Source of the DNA: Improbicoccus devescovinae
Lineage (GTDB): Bacteria > Bacillota > Clostridia > Oscillospirales > Acutalibacteraceae
NCBI GenBank assembly: GCA_036245095.1
Contig: BSWA01000002.1
Location: 124,001-188,000 of the forward strand
Direction: 5' to 3'
DNA: 64,000 nt
Shown here: piece by piece, positions 25,299-34,749 of the stretch
How positions within the stretch are numbered: position 1 is the stretch's first letter
Layout: each line of letters starts with the position of its first letter
The notes under the pieces: model-generated
Told to the model about the DNA's origin: nothing
What the model saw: only the letters and a program-made list of their open reading frames with translations
Databases searched by the model: none
Program-made: the position numbers and the translations under genes

Positions 25299-26044
25299 TT
25301 TTATTAAAAACTAGTGAAGAAATAGAAATTATGCGCGAAGCCGGAAGAATTTCAGCTTTGGCATTGCAGGTGGCTGGTGCGGCGATTAAGCCTGGTATTT
25401 CAACAAAAGAATTGGATACTATTGCTCGAGAAACTATAATATCTCACGGCGCAGAACCCGGATTTTTAGGCGAAAATGGTTTCCCAGCCACGGCTTGTAT
25501 TTCGGTTAATGAAGAAATTATTCATACTATTCCTAGTGATAAAAAAAATTTAAAAACCGGTGATATTGTAAGTATTGATGTCGGCGCGCGATATAAGGGC
25601 TTTAATGGTGATAATACTTGTACTTTTGCGTGTGGTGAGATTAGTTCTGATGCCCAAAAATTATTGGATGTCACTAAAAAAAGCTTGGATTTGGCGATAA
25701 AATCTGTTCAAATTGGATCGAAAATTGGCGACATCAGTTTTACTGTTCAAAATTATGTCGAGACTATGGGTTTTTTTATTATAAAAAAATTTGTGGGTCA
25801 TGGTATCGGCCGTAGTATACATGAAGACCCGAAAGTTCCAAATTTCGGTAAACCAGGTACCGGTGAGGTAATCCAAGAAGGCTTAGTAATTGCTATTGAG
25901 CCAATGGTTAATCAGGGGACCGAAAATATTATTATTAGTAATGACGGTTGGCGGGTGGTTACTGCCGATGGTAGGCTCTCTGCGCATTTTGAGCATACTG
26001 TTGCGGCAACAAAAGATGGTCCTGTTATTTTAACAAGTTGTTAA
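25295..26044 (+). CDS. map: Methionine aminopeptidase, type I
   Basis: 249 residues. Metal ligands are all visible: the two Asp in SIDVGARYKGFNGDNT, His in GHGIGRSIHE, Glu in AIEPMVN and the last Glu in HFEHTVAATKDGP. It removes N-terminal Met from nascent proteins. Translation probably coupled to adk (ATGA overlap). Confidence 0.97.
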   Translation: MILLKTSEEIEIMREAGRISALALQVAGAAIKPGISTKELDTIARETIISHGAEPGFLGENGFPATACISVNEEIIHTIPSDKKNLKTGDIVSIDVGARYKGFNGDNTCTFACGEISSDAQKLLDVTKKSLDLAIKSVQIGSKIGDISFTVQNYVETMGFFIIKKFVGHGIGRSIHEDPKVPNFGKPGTGEVIQEGLVIAIEPMVNQGTENIIISNDGWRVVTADGRLSAHFEHTVAATKDGPVILTSC

Positions 26045-26078
26045 ACAAAATTTAATATAAATTTAGTGGGAATGTTAA

Positions 26079-26333
26079 ATGAAAGTTATAGAAGGCACGG
26101 TCGTTCGATCTGCTGCTGGTCGGGATAAAGGCGATTTTCAGGTTATTGTGAAGATTGAACCCGGCTTCGTGTGGGTCTGTGATGGTAGACATAGACCGTT
26201 GGGAAAAATAAAAAAAAAGAAAATTATTCATTTGTATTTGACAAATACTGTTTTAGATGTTAAAAATTTAAGGACAAATAAATTAATTAGGTGTTCTCTT
26301 AGAGAGTTTATGGATAAATTGAATAAAAATTAA
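26079..26333 (+). CDS. KOW-domain RNA-binding protein (L14e/L6e/L27e-like)
   Basis: 84 residues. The N-terminus EGTVVRSAAGRDKGDFQVIV is a KOW-type motif; the remainder is basic. Similar small proteins are often found between map and infA in clostridia. Probable ribosome-associated or RNA-binding role; no specific function known to me. Confidence 0.8.
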   Translation: MKVIEGTVVRSAAGRDKGDFQVIVKIEPGFVWVCDGRHRPLGKIKKKKIIHLYLTNTVLDVKNLRTNKLIRCSLREFMDKLNKN

Positions 26334-26354
26334 ATAATTTTAGGAGGTTGTTTT

Positions 26355-26636
26355 GTGCCAAAAGATGATTTGATAATAATTTATGGAATTATAGTAGAAG
26401 TGCTTCCGAATGCTATGTTCCGTGTGCAACTTGAAAATAGTACAGTTATTTTGTGTCATATTTCGGGTAAGCTTAGAAAAAATTTTATAAAAATAGTGAT
26501 GGGTGATTATGTGAGGGTTGAGCTTTCTTCATATGATCTCACTAAGGGTAGAATAGTATTTAGATGGAACTCTAAACAGGCATATGAAGCTTCTTGGAAT
26601 AATAAATGTTCTGGCGAAGTTGGTGCTAGTAGTTAA
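26355..26636 (+). CDS. infA: Translation initiation factor IF-1 with a short extra tail
   Basis: 93 residues from GTG 26355 after aggaggttgtttt. The OB-fold is canonical (IIVEVLPNAMFRVQLEN, LCHISGKLRKNFIKI, GDYVRVELSSYDLTKGRI). IF-1 is usually 72 residues; here about 20 extra residues (from QAYEASWNNKC) follow the core. IF-1 occupies the 30S A site during initiation. Confidence 0.95.
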   Translation: MPKDDLIIIYGIIVEVLPNAMFRVQLENSTVILCHISGKLRKNFIKIVMGDYVRVELSSYDLTKGRIVFRWNSKQAYEASWNNKCSGEVGASS

Positions 26637-26724
26637 AAAAAGGTATAAATGCCTAAATTTTATTGTATTTTTACTTATTTTTTGTTAATTTAGACGTTTT
26701 TAAAAATGTTTTTAAATTTAGTTG

Positions 26725-26752
26725 TTGACAAAAAAAATGTTTTATATAAACT
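26725..26752 (+). promoter_or_regulatory. Putative promoter for rpmJ-rpsM-rpsK-rpsD-rpoA-rplQ
   Basis: TTGACA (26725-26730), 16 bases, TAAACT (26747-26752), in the 200-base gap between infA and rpmJ. Confidence 0.5.
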
Positions 26753-26837
26753 GAATTATTGTATTTAGATTTCTGTTGTTCTTATGTTTGGATTGTTCAT
26801 ATTTTAAAATTAATTTTGATTTTGGTGGTGAATTTAT

Positions 26838-26951
26838 ATGAAAGTAAGAGCGTCTGTTAAAAAAATGTGTGCTAAATGTAAGGTTGTCAAACGGAAAGGG
26901 GTAATCAGAATTATCTGCGAGAACCCTAAGCATAAACAGCGACAAGGCTAG
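26838..26951 (+). CDS. rpmJ: 50S ribosomal protein L36
   Basis: 37 residues: MKVRASVKKMCAKCKVVKRKG, then VIRIICENPKHKQRQG. The Cys-Cys-Cys-His zinc set is complete (C+ form). ATG 26838 follows tggtggtgaatttat. Standard position between infA and rpsM. Confidence 0.97.
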   Translation: MKVRASVKKMCAKCKVVKRKGVIRIICENPKHKQRQG

Positions 26952-26999
26952 TTTTGGGGTTTGGAAAAATATAATTAGGTTCATGAGGTGATATGAAAT

Positions 27000-27371
27000 T
27001 TGGAGCGGTTATTAGGTGTTGATTTGCCTATGGAAAAACGTATTGAAATAGCGCTGACAGCAATATATGGCATAGGCATAAGTCGTGCGAGGGTTATTCT
27101 TGCGGCTACTGGTGTTAGTTGTGACACGCGTGTGAAAAATATAGGCGAGGGCGAAATAGCTCGGATCAGGGAATATATTGATAAGAATTTTAGGGTAGAA
27201 GGGGATTTGCGCCGAGAGGTTTCGGAAAATATAAGAAGATTAATGAATATTAATTGCTACGCAGGAATACGGCATCGTAAAGGGCTTCCTGTTCGGGGCC
27301 AGAGAACTAGAACAAATTCTAGAACGCGTAGGGGAGGTCGTAAAATGGCGGCTTTTAGTAAGAAAAAATAG
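27000..27371 (+). CDS. rpsM: 30S ribosomal protein S13
   Basis: 123 residues from TTG 27000 after gaggtgatatgaaa. Blocks GVDLPMEKRIEIALTAIYGIG, and the C-terminal GIRHRKGLPVRGQRTRTNSRTRRG that contacts P-site tRNA. It reads LLGVDLPM where most species have IAGVDLPR. Confidence 0.97.
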   Translation: MERLLGVDLPMEKRIEIALTAIYGIGISRARVILAATGVSCDTRVKNIGEGEIARIREYIDKNFRVEGDLRREVSENIRRLMNINCYAGIRHRKGLPVRGQRTRTNSRTRRGGRKMAAFSKKK

Positions 27372-27407
27372 TTTAATTGGGTTATTAATTGCATAAGGAG
27401 GGGTTTT

Positions 27408-27806
27408 GTGGCAACGCCGATAAAAAAAAATACGCCGCGACGACGTAAAGAACGTAAAAATGTTGAAAAAGGTACAGCTCATATTCAGTCTACTTTTAAT
27501 AATACTATTGTTACGATTTCAGATTTAAGAGGGGATTCTATTTCCTGGTCGAGTGCCGGTGCTTTGGGATTTAAAGGTTCGAAGAAGTCTACGCCATTCG
27601 CGGCTCAATCTGCGGCAGAAGCAGCGGGCCGTGGTGCTGTTGATCATGGCATGAAAATCGTTGAAGTTTATGTGAAAGGCCCGGGGGCAGGGAGAGAGGC
27701 CGCTATTAGAGCATTACAAGCTGTAGGTTTGGAAGTCCAGATGATAAAAGATGTTACTCCGATACCGCATAATGGTTGTCGGCCTCGGAAGCGTAGGCGT
27801 GTGTGA
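27408..27806 (+). CDS. rpsK: 30S ribosomal protein S11
   Basis: 132 residues from GTG 27408 after aaggaggggtttt. Contains GTAHIQSTFNNTIVTISD, SAGALGFKGSKKSTPFAAQ, VKGPGAGREAAIRALQ and the terminal PIPHNGCRPRKRRRV. Located on the 30S platform. Confidence 0.97.
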   Translation: MATPIKKNTPRRRKERKNVEKGTAHIQSTFNNTIVTISDLRGDSISWSSAGALGFKGSKKSTPFAAQSAAEAAGRGAVDHGMKIVEVYVKGPGAGREAAIRALQAVGLEVQMIKDVTPIPHNGCRPRKRRRV

Positions 27807-27836
27807 TTTCTAAAATTGTTATTAGGAGGGAAGAAA

Positions 27837-28466
27837 ATGTCAAGGTATATTGGTGCATCTTGTAGATTGTGCCGGGCTGAGGGCCAGAAGTTGTTTTTAA
27901 AAGGCGCGCGCTGTTTTACAAATAAATGTTCTGTTACGCGGAGACCTGGAGTTCCTGGGCAGCATGGGCAGAAGCGAAAGAAAGTTTCAGAATACGGTCG
28001 GCAATTGCGGGCGAAACAAAAGTCAAAAAGATATTATAGCGTGGGAGAAAGTCAGCTTAGACGGTATTATAATATGGCTACTAAAATTGAGGGCAAGACT
28101 GGCGAGGTTATGCTAGGTTTGTTAGAGTCGAGATTAGATAATATTGTGTATAGATTGGGCTGGGGTGAGTCGCGGGCGCATTCGAGGCAATTATTGGTGC
28201 ATGGGTATTTTAATATTAATAGCAAAAAAGTTAATGTGCCGTCGTATTTAACGAAAGTAGGGGATATTATTTCGTTGTCGCCTCGCGGGCGGAAGTCTGC
28301 AATTATGAAAGAAATGATTAATTCTTCTGTGTCTCGCGTTGTTCCAAAGTGGATTGAATTTATTGGCGGCGAGCATTTTGAAGCTAAAATACTGGAAAAA
28401 GCTCAGCGTGTTGATATTGATCTTGAAGTAGAAGAGACGCTTATTGTTGAGTTGTATTCAAGATGA
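27837..28466 (+). CDS. rpsD: 30S ribosomal protein S4, zinc-binding form
   Basis: 209 residues from ATG 27837 (MSRYIGASCRLCR), with aggaggg upstream. Four Cys (CRLC, C and C in ARCFTNKC) form the N-terminal zinc site. The S4 RNA-binding domain is clear (ESRLDNIVYRLGWGESRAHSRQLLVHGY). S4 is a primary 16S-binding protein and often an operon repressor. Confidence 0.97.
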   Translation: MSRYIGASCRLCRAEGQKLFLKGARCFTNKCSVTRRPGVPGQHGQKRKKVSEYGRQLRAKQKSKRYYSVGESQLRRYYNMATKIEGKTGEVMLGLLESRLDNIVYRLGWGESRAHSRQLLVHGYFNINSKKVNVPSYLTKVGDIISLSPRGRKSAIMKEMINSSVSRVVPKWIEFIGGEHFEAKILEKAQRVDIDLEVEETLIVELYSR

Positions 28467-28510
28467 TTTGTATGTTGATATTTTTGTCAGATATTTTTTA
28501 GGAGGATTTA

Positions 28511-29503
28511 ATGATTGGTATCGAAAGGCCTGTGGTCAAAGAGCTAGAATCATCACAGGATGGAACGTATGGTAAATTTGTTATAGAGCCTCTTGAGCGG
28601 GGTTTTGGTAATACGGTTGGTAACAGCCTGCGCAGGGTATTGCTTTCGAAATTGCCAGGAGTTGCTCCGAATGTGATAAAAATCAATGAAGTAACTCATG
28701 AGTTTTCGGCTATTCCTGGGGTTAAACAGGATGTTACAGAAATAGTTTTAAATATAAAATGCTTACTGGCAAAGCTAGAGAATTGTGATAGCAAAACGGT
28801 TGTGTTGGATGTCGTAGGCCCAGTGGACGCGACGGCTGCTATGTTGGAGCATGATAGTGAGATTAAAATTTTGAATCCTGAATTATTTATCGCGACTGTA
28901 GACGAGGGCGTCAATTTGCGTATTGAAATTGGTTTCGGGCGGGGTGTTGGGTATATTTCTGCTGAACAAAATCGCGCAATGATGCCGGATTTGGCGATAG
29001 GAGTTATCCCAATTGATTCGATTTTTACGCCTGTATTGACGTCGAATTATGTAGTTGAAAATACTCGAGTTGGCCAAGTTACTGATTATGAGTCGTTGAC
29101 TTTGGAATTACGGACTAATGGAGTCCTTTTAGCGCGGGAAGCAATGGCGCTCGCGGCAGCAGAACTTATCGAATGTTTTAAATTATTTTTAAATTTGGAT
29201 GAGCGCGTAGACTTAACGAATTTAGCGGCGAAACAGAACGAAAAAGTCGTTGATGTTGATTTTGATATTTCTATTGATGATATGGAACTTTCAGTCCGGG
29301 CGTATAATTCTTTAAAAAGAGCGGGCCTTAGGACGCTTAGAGAGCTTGCGGTTATGTCAAAAGAAGATATAGCTAAAATTCGGAATTTAGGCAAGAAATC
29401 TTTCGATGAGGTTGTTTCCAAAATGGAGGGTTGGGGTTATATTTTTGAAGGCGATGAACAAGTTCCGGCGGTGTATTCACCTGTTGTCAAGAGAGTTGAA
29501 TAA
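28511..29503 (+). CDS. rpoA: RNA polymerase alpha subunit
   Basis: 330 residues. The N-domain has FVIEPLERGFGNTVGNSLRRVLL and the dimerisation core; the C-domain has VRAYNSLKRAGLRTLRELAVMS and KIRNLGKKSFDEV, the helix-hairpin-helix that binds UP elements. ATG 28511 after aggagg. Between S4 and L17 as usual. Confidence 0.98.
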   Translation: MIGIERPVVKELESSQDGTYGKFVIEPLERGFGNTVGNSLRRVLLSKLPGVAPNVIKINEVTHEFSAIPGVKQDVTEIVLNIKCLLAKLENCDSKTVVLDVVGPVDATAAMLEHDSEIKILNPELFIATVDEGVNLRIEIGFGRGVGYISAEQNRAMMPDLAIGVIPIDSIFTPVLTSNYVVENTRVGQVTDYESLTLELRTNGVLLAREAMALAAAELIECFKLFLNLDERVDLTNLAAKQNEKVVDVDFDISIDDMELSVRAYNSLKRAGLRTLRELAVMSKEDIAKIRNLGKKSFDEVVSKMEGWGYIFEGDEQVPAVYSPVVKRVE

Positions 29504-29567
29504 TTTTTTGTATTATATTATTATATTTTTTTGTATTATTTTTAAAAAAATGTGAGAGGTGTGTAAA

Positions 29568-29906
29568 ATGTACGCTAGAAAGTTAAATAAGTCTTCTAGT
29601 CATAGATTATCTTTACTCAGAACTATGATAACTTTTTTGATGTCTCACGGACGGATTATTACAACGTTCGCGAAAGCAAAAGAAGTCGGTGTAGCAGCTG
29701 AAAAGCTTATTACGAAAGCTAAAATAGATAATTTGCATAGGCGAAGACAAATTTGGGCATATTTGACAAATAAATTTATCGCAAAGAAATTATTTGATGA
29801 AATTGCACCAAAATATTCGAATAGAAATGGCGGTTATACACGCGTTTTAAAAATAGGGCAGCGTCGTGGAGATGCGGCAGAAATGGCGGTTCTTGAGTTA
29901 ATTTAA
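29568..29906 (+). CDS. rplQ: 50S ribosomal protein L17
   Basis: 112 residues from ATG 29568, after gagaggtgtg. Contains RKLNKSSSHRLSLLRTM, THGRI-like SHGRIITTFAKAKE, and YTRVLKIGQRRGDAAEMAVLEL. Last gene of the supercluster. Confidence 0.97.
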   Translation: MYARKLNKSSSHRLSLLRTMITFLMSHGRIITTFAKAKEVGVAAEKLITKAKIDNLHRRRQIWAYLTNKFIAKKLFDEIAPKYSNRNGGYTRVLKIGQRRGDAAEMAVLELI

Positions 29907-29945
29907 TATAATTGTATGTTGAGTTTTTCGAGGGGGTTAATATAT

Positions 29946-32054
29946 TTGGGCGGAATTTATTTAGCGTTACTGATCTCAGTGATTTCGATGTGCTTTTCGG
30001 TTTTTTTGTTTATTAGAGTCAAAAGAAGTTCTGTCGGTACGGAAAAAATGGTTAAGATTTCTAATATTATAAGCCTGGGGGCATCAGCGTATTTACGACG
30101 GCAATATAAAACTGTAAGTGTTTTTTTTGGTGTAGTATTTTTAGTATTGCTTTTGTTATCGTTTTGTGGCGTTGTGAGTAATTTTGTTCCGTATATATTT
30201 TTACTAGGCGGAATATTTTCGGCAATCCCTGGATATTTGGGCATGAAAATGGCTACTATCGCCAATGTCAGAACTGCGGCTGCTGCTGAAAAAAGTTTGA
30301 GCCGAGGCCTGAAAGTCGCTTTTTCGGCGGGCGCGAGCGTCGGGTTTATAGTCGTTGGTGTGGGTTTGTTTGGGATTTGTGGTTTATTTTTATTTTTAAA
30401 TTATTGGTATACGAACGTTAACATAATAGAAACTAGCAAAATTGCACAAAATATTACGTCTGAAATTTTAACTTTTGGTATGGGCGTTTCATGTATGGCG
30501 TTATTTGCTCGTGTGGGAGGCGGAATTTTTACAAAGGCAGCTGATGTTGGCGCTGATTTAGTCGGAAAAGTTGAAGTTGGAATTCCTGAAGATGACCCTA
30601 GAAATCCTGCAGTTATAGCAGATAATGTAGGTGATAATGTTGGTGACGTGGCGGGCATGGGGGCTGACTTGTTTGAGTCTTATATTGGTGGCATAATTTC
30701 AAGTTCGGCGCTCGCAATCGGTGCTGGATATGGTTTCCCTGGCGTTATTTTGCCCATGGTTCTGGCAGGGGTAGGAATAATTGTTTCTATTATAGGTGCT
30801 TTGGTCGTGCGAGTCAAGGAAAAAGCTACACAAAAAGAGTTATTAGCTTCGTTAACGAAAGGGACATATTTAAGTTCGGGATTAATGCTAATAAGTTCGA
30901 GGTTTATAATAAAGAATATTTTACCAGGAAATATGGGTTTATTTTGGGCAGTGATTTCGGGCTTGTTAGCTGGTTTAATTATAGGGTTATCGACGGAATA
31001 TTTTACATCAAGTTCGTATCAACCTGTTAAAAGTTTATCTAGACTGTCTCAAACGGGGGCTGGTACTTTTGTAATAGGCGGCCTTTCGGTTGGCATGATT
31101 TCAACTGTTATTCCGGTTGTGACGGTTAGCATGGCCGTGCTAATAAGTTTTCTGTCTAGCGGAGGAAATATAGCTACAGTTGATGGCTTCCAGCGGGGCC
31201 TGTATGGGATTGCGATCGCGGCAGTCGGCATGCTTTCCACGTTAGGTGTTACTCTTGCTACCGATGCTTATGGGCCAATCGCTGATAATGCGGGAGGCAT
31301 CGCAGAAATGTCCGGGATGCCACCCGAAGTCCGCGTGAATACTGATTTATTGGATTCGCTAGGCAATACGACAGCTGCTACTGGGAAAGGTTACGCGGTG
31401 GGCTCGGCCGCTTTGACGACGCTTGCATTGGTTGCTACTTATTTGTATCGCGCGAAAGATGTTGCAGGCGCAGGTGCTAGTTTTGATTTAACTTTAATTA
31501 ATCCAGCTGTTTTAATAGGTTTGTTTGTCGGGGCTATGATACCGTATTTATTTGGGTCTTATACAATGGATGCTGTCGGAAAATCAGCAATGAGTGTCGT
31601 TAACGAAGTTCGAAGGCAATTCAAAAATATACCTGGGCTTATGGAAGGGACGGCTGAACCCGATTACTCCGCGTGCGTTGATATTTGTGCTTCATCATCT
31701 TTGAGATTAATGTTGCCGCCCGCGGCGATAGGAGTCGGAGTTCCGATTATCACAGGGATCTGGTTAGGGGTCCCCGGTGTGTTGGGCTTAATGGTGGGCG
31801 CTACAGTTTCCGGATTTGTCCTCGCGATCATGATGGCAAATGCAGGCGGGGCGTGGGATAATGCAAAAAAATATATAGAATCAGGGGCGTTTGGGGGTAA
31901 AGGTTCGGACGCGCATAAAGCAGCTGTTGTAGGAGACACAGTTGGGGACCCATTTAAAGATACATCGGGGCCGTCAATTAATATTTTAATAAAATTAATA
32001 GCGATGGTTTCAATTGTGTTCGTCGGGGTTGCTGTTTCATTACATTTTGTATAG
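29946..32054 (+). CDS. hppA: Membrane-bound ion-pumping pyrophosphatase, K+-dependent type
   Basis: About 702 residues and many membrane spans. I prefer TTG 29946, with cgaggggg 10 bases before; ATG 29916 is an alternative. The substrate-binding motifs are complete: FTKAADVGADLVGKVE, EDDPRNPAVIADNVGDNVGD and, near the end, DTVGDPFKDTSGPSINIL. GNTTAATGKG has Ala where K+-independent enzymes have Lys, so a K+-dependent enzyme is expected; whether it pumps H+ or Na+ cannot be told by eye. It recovers energy from the pyrophosphate made by biosynthesis. Confidence 0.93.
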   Translation: MGGIYLALLISVISMCFSVFLFIRVKRSSVGTEKMVKISNIISLGASAYLRRQYKTVSVFFGVVFLVLLLLSFCGVVSNFVPYIFLLGGIFSAIPGYLGMKMATIANVRTAAAAEKSLSRGLKVAFSAGASVGFIVVGVGLFGICGLFLFLNYWYTNVNIIETSKIAQNITSEILTFGMGVSCMALFARVGGGIFTKAADVGADLVGKVEVGIPEDDPRNPAVIADNVGDNVGDVAGMGADLFESYIGGIISSSALAIGAGYGFPGVILPMVLAGVGIIVSIIGALVVRVKEKATQKELLASLTKGTYLSSGLMLISSRFIIKNILPGNMGLFWAVISGLLAGLIIGLSTEYFTSSSYQPVKSLSRLSQTGAGTFVIGGLSVGMISTVIPVVTVSMAVLISFLSSGGNIATVDGFQRGLYGIAIAAVGMLSTLGVTLATDAYGPIADNAGGIAEMSGMPPEVRVNTDLLDSLGNTTAATGKGYAVGSAALTTLALVATYLYRAKDVAGAGASFDLTLINPAVLIGLFVGAMIPYLFGSYTMDAVGKSAMSVVNEVRRQFKNIPGLMEGTAEPDYSACVDICASSSLRLMLPPAAIGVGVPIITGIWLGVPGVLGLMVGATVSGFVLAIMMANAGGAWDNAKKYIESGAFGGKGSDAHKAAVVGDTVGDPFKDTSGPSINILIKLIAMVSIVFVGVAVSLHFV

Positions 32055-32106
32055 TTTGATATTTATGATTAAATTTTTTTATTTGGAATACTAGGGGGAA
32101 TGTAAA

Positions 32107-32376
32107 ATGGAAGATAAAAAAGCACAAAAAAAACAGGTAATTTCTAATTTTTCAAGGCATGTTAAAGATACGGGGTCTGCGGATGTACAGATAGCGCTTT
32201 TGACTTCTAGAATTAAAAAATTAAGTGAGCATCTAAAGATTCATAAAAAAGATAATCATTCGAAATGCGGGTTGTATCTCATGTTGGGTCAGCGGCGGAG
32301 AATGTTGAATTATTTGATGAATTCAAAAATTGAATGTTATAGGGATATTATCGAGAAATTGAATATAAGAAAATAA
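32107..32376 (+). CDS. rpsO: 30S ribosomal protein S15
   Basis: 89 residues, standard. Blocks DTGSADVQIALLTSRIKKLSEHLK, HKKDNHSKCGLYLMLGQRRRMLNYL. Precedes pnp as in most bacteria. ATG 32107 after ctagggggaatg. Confidence 0.97.
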   Translation: MEDKKAQKKQVISNFSRHVKDTGSADVQIALLTSRIKKLSEHLKIHKKDNHSKCGLYLMLGQRRRMLNYLMNSKIECYRDIIEKLNIRK

Positions 32377-32414
32377 TTAGGATTTTTTAAATTTTATATA
32401 AGGTGTTAAAAAAA

Positions 32415-34499
32415 TTGTTTGAAAATTTTCGTATTTTTGAGACTAAGATTTCAGAAAAAAAGTTGATTGTTGAAACAGGGAAAATGGCAATGTTAGCTAA
32501 TGGTTCATGTTTGGTTCGTTATGGAGAGACTTGCGTTTTGGCGACGGCTACTATGTCTGATCGAGTCAGAGATGGAATAGATTTTTTGCCTTTATCTGTT
32601 GATTTCGAGGAAAAATTGTATTCTGTGGGGAAGATCCCGGGTTCGTTTTTGAAGCGTGAGGGCAAGCCTTCTGAGGCCGCTGTGCTTTCTGCTCGTTTGA
32701 TAGATAGAGCGTTGCGCCCGTTGTTTCCTGAAGGGTTTAGATATGATGTTACCGTGGTTTGTACCGTGCTCGCTGTTGATGAAAATTGCTCTCCTGAAAT
32801 TACGGCATTATTGGCGGCTTCGATTGCTCTTACTATATCGGATATACCGTGGAATGGCCCGATTGCGGGCGTGATGTTGGGGTATGTTAATGGTAAAGTT
32901 GTTGCAAATTCTGGAGTTCAGAAAAAAAATACTAATAAGCTTTCGTTAATATTGGCGTCTACAAAAGAAAAAATAATCATGTTGGAGGCTTGCGCTGATC
33001 GGGTTTCTGAGGAAATTATATTGGATGCAATGATGCTCGGCCAAAAAGTTAATGCTGAAGTTGTTGAGTTTATTGAAAAAATTCAGACTCGAATTGGCAA
33101 GCCTAAAATTGTTTTTCACGTCGATAAGTCTGATTTGATTGAAATAAACGCAGCTCTTTCGGAGTTCCGCGGGGATATGGAACGTGTTTTGTTCGAGAAA
33201 AATAAAGAAGTTCGTGATAGCAATGTTAATAGCTTATGTGCTAGTATTCGTGCGAGTTTGGAAGAGAAATTTCCGGATAAAATTAGTGAGATTCTAAAAT
33301 GTTTGTATAATATGCAAAAAAATATAGTGAGAAATTGGTTGATTTCACAAAATAAGCGCGTCGATGGACGGGATATAAATGAAATCCGTGAGATGCGGGC
33401 TGAAGTCGGATTATTGGCTCGAGTGCATGGGTCGGGTTTGTTCACGCGCGGGTACACGCAGGTGCTCACAAATGTTACTTTGGGGCCGTTAAGTGCTCAG
33501 CAAATTATAGACGGTTTGTCAACCGATGAAAGTAAAAGATATATACATCATTATAATTTTCCGGCGTTTTCTGTTGGTGAAACGCGGAGTTCACGCGCTC
33601 CTGGACGAAGAGAATTGGGCCATGGAGCTTTGGCGGAAAAAGCTTTGCTATGTGTGATCCCAAATGTTCAAGATTTCCCTTATACGATTCGTTTGGTTTC
33701 AGAAGTTTTATCCTCAAATGGATCTACGTCCCAAGCGGCAGTTTGTGGTTCGACTTTGGCTCTTATGGACGCGGGTGTGCCAATTTCTGAGCCAGTTGCT
33801 GGGATTTCTTGCGGCCTAGTTACTGATGGCGATTCTTGGATTACATTTACGGATTTGCAGGGGATCGAGGACTTTTTTGGCGACATGGATTTTAAAGTCG
33901 CGGGTACAAAAACCGGAATTACTGCGATGCAAATGGATTTGAAAGTCGCTGGGATAAATTTCGATATATTACAGGACGCTTTGCATAAAAATAAAGTGGC
34001 GCGGATTAAAATTTTGGATGAAATTATATTACAAACTCTTCCAAAGTATCGTTCGACGATTTCTAAATATGCTCCAAAAATAATGATAACTTCTGTTCCA
34101 ATAGAAAAAATTCGTGAAGTTATTGGGATTGGCGGTCGGGTTGTTCAGTTTATCTCGACTACATATCGAGTGAAAATTGATATCGAACCAGATGGCCGGA
34201 TTTTTGTGATGTCTCCGATTGCAGAAGATTGCCAGAATGCGATCGATGTTATACAAAATATTGTAAGAGAAGTCGAGCCTGGAGATGTTTTTCGTGCAAA
34301 AGTAATAAAATTAATGGATTTTGGCGTATTTGTAGAATTCGCTCCGGGTCGTGAAGGCTTGTGCCATGTTTCAAAATTAACGAATCGTAAGGTTGAAAGA
34401 ATTTCTGATTTACTGAAAGTTGGTGATATTATTACCGTTCGAGTGACTGATGTGGATGGTCGCGGAAGGATAAATTTCCGGTGTTTGTCGGTTTTATGA
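32415..34499 (+). CDS. pnp: Polyribonucleotide nucleotidyltransferase (PNPase)
   Basis: 694 residues from TTG 32415 (MFENFRIFET), with aaggtg upstream. Two RNase PH domains (GETCVLATATMS and GYTQVLTNVTLGPL; GRRELGHGALAEKAL), then KH (IGIGGRVVQFISTTY) and S1 (DVFRAKVIKLMDFGVFVEFAPG) domains. It degrades RNA 3' to 5' by phosphorolysis. Normal length and domain order. Confidence 0.97.
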   Translation: MFENFRIFETKISEKKLIVETGKMAMLANGSCLVRYGETCVLATATMSDRVRDGIDFLPLSVDFEEKLYSVGKIPGSFLKREGKPSEAAVLSARLIDRALRPLFPEGFRYDVTVVCTVLAVDENCSPEITALLAASIALTISDIPWNGPIAGVMLGYVNGKVVANSGVQKKNTNKLSLILASTKEKIIMLEACADRVSEEIILDAMMLGQKVNAEVVEFIEKIQTRIGKPKIVFHVDKSDLIEINAALSEFRGDMERVLFEKNKEVRDSNVNSLCASIRASLEEKFPDKISEILKCLYNMQKNIVRNWLISQNKRVDGRDINEIREMRAEVGLLARVHGSGLFTRGYTQVLTNVTLGPLSAQQIIDGLSTDESKRYIHHYNFPAFSVGETRSSRAPGRRELGHGALAEKALLCVIPNVQDFPYTIRLVSEVLSSNGSTSQAAVCGSTLALMDAGVPISEPVAGISCGLVTDGDSWITFTDLQGIEDFFGDMDFKVAGTKTGITAMQMDLKVAGINFDILQDALHKNKVARIKILDEIILQTLPKYRSTISKYAPKIMITSVPIEKIREVIGIGGRVVQFISTTYRVKIDIEPDGRIFVMSPIAEDCQNAIDVIQNIVREVEPGDVFRAKVIKLMDFGVFVEFAPGREGLCHVSKLTNRKVERISDLLKVGDIITVRVTDVDGRGRINFRCLSVL

Positions 34500-34749
34500 G
34501 TTTTTGGTGAAAAAAAATAAATTTATATTGTATTTATGTTCGGGATTTGATATATTACTTTCATAAATTTATTGGATTTGCAATATGATTTGAATAGGTG
34601 TTTTTAATTTTTGTTGAGGTGAAATTTAAGATTTTACGATATGACTTTTCTAGGAATTATGAAGTTGAATTTGAATTTTAATAATGTGAAATTTTAAATT
34701 TTTTAGGTGATGCGGTTTTGGGGAAAAAATTAAAAAGGGGTTTTGTGGA

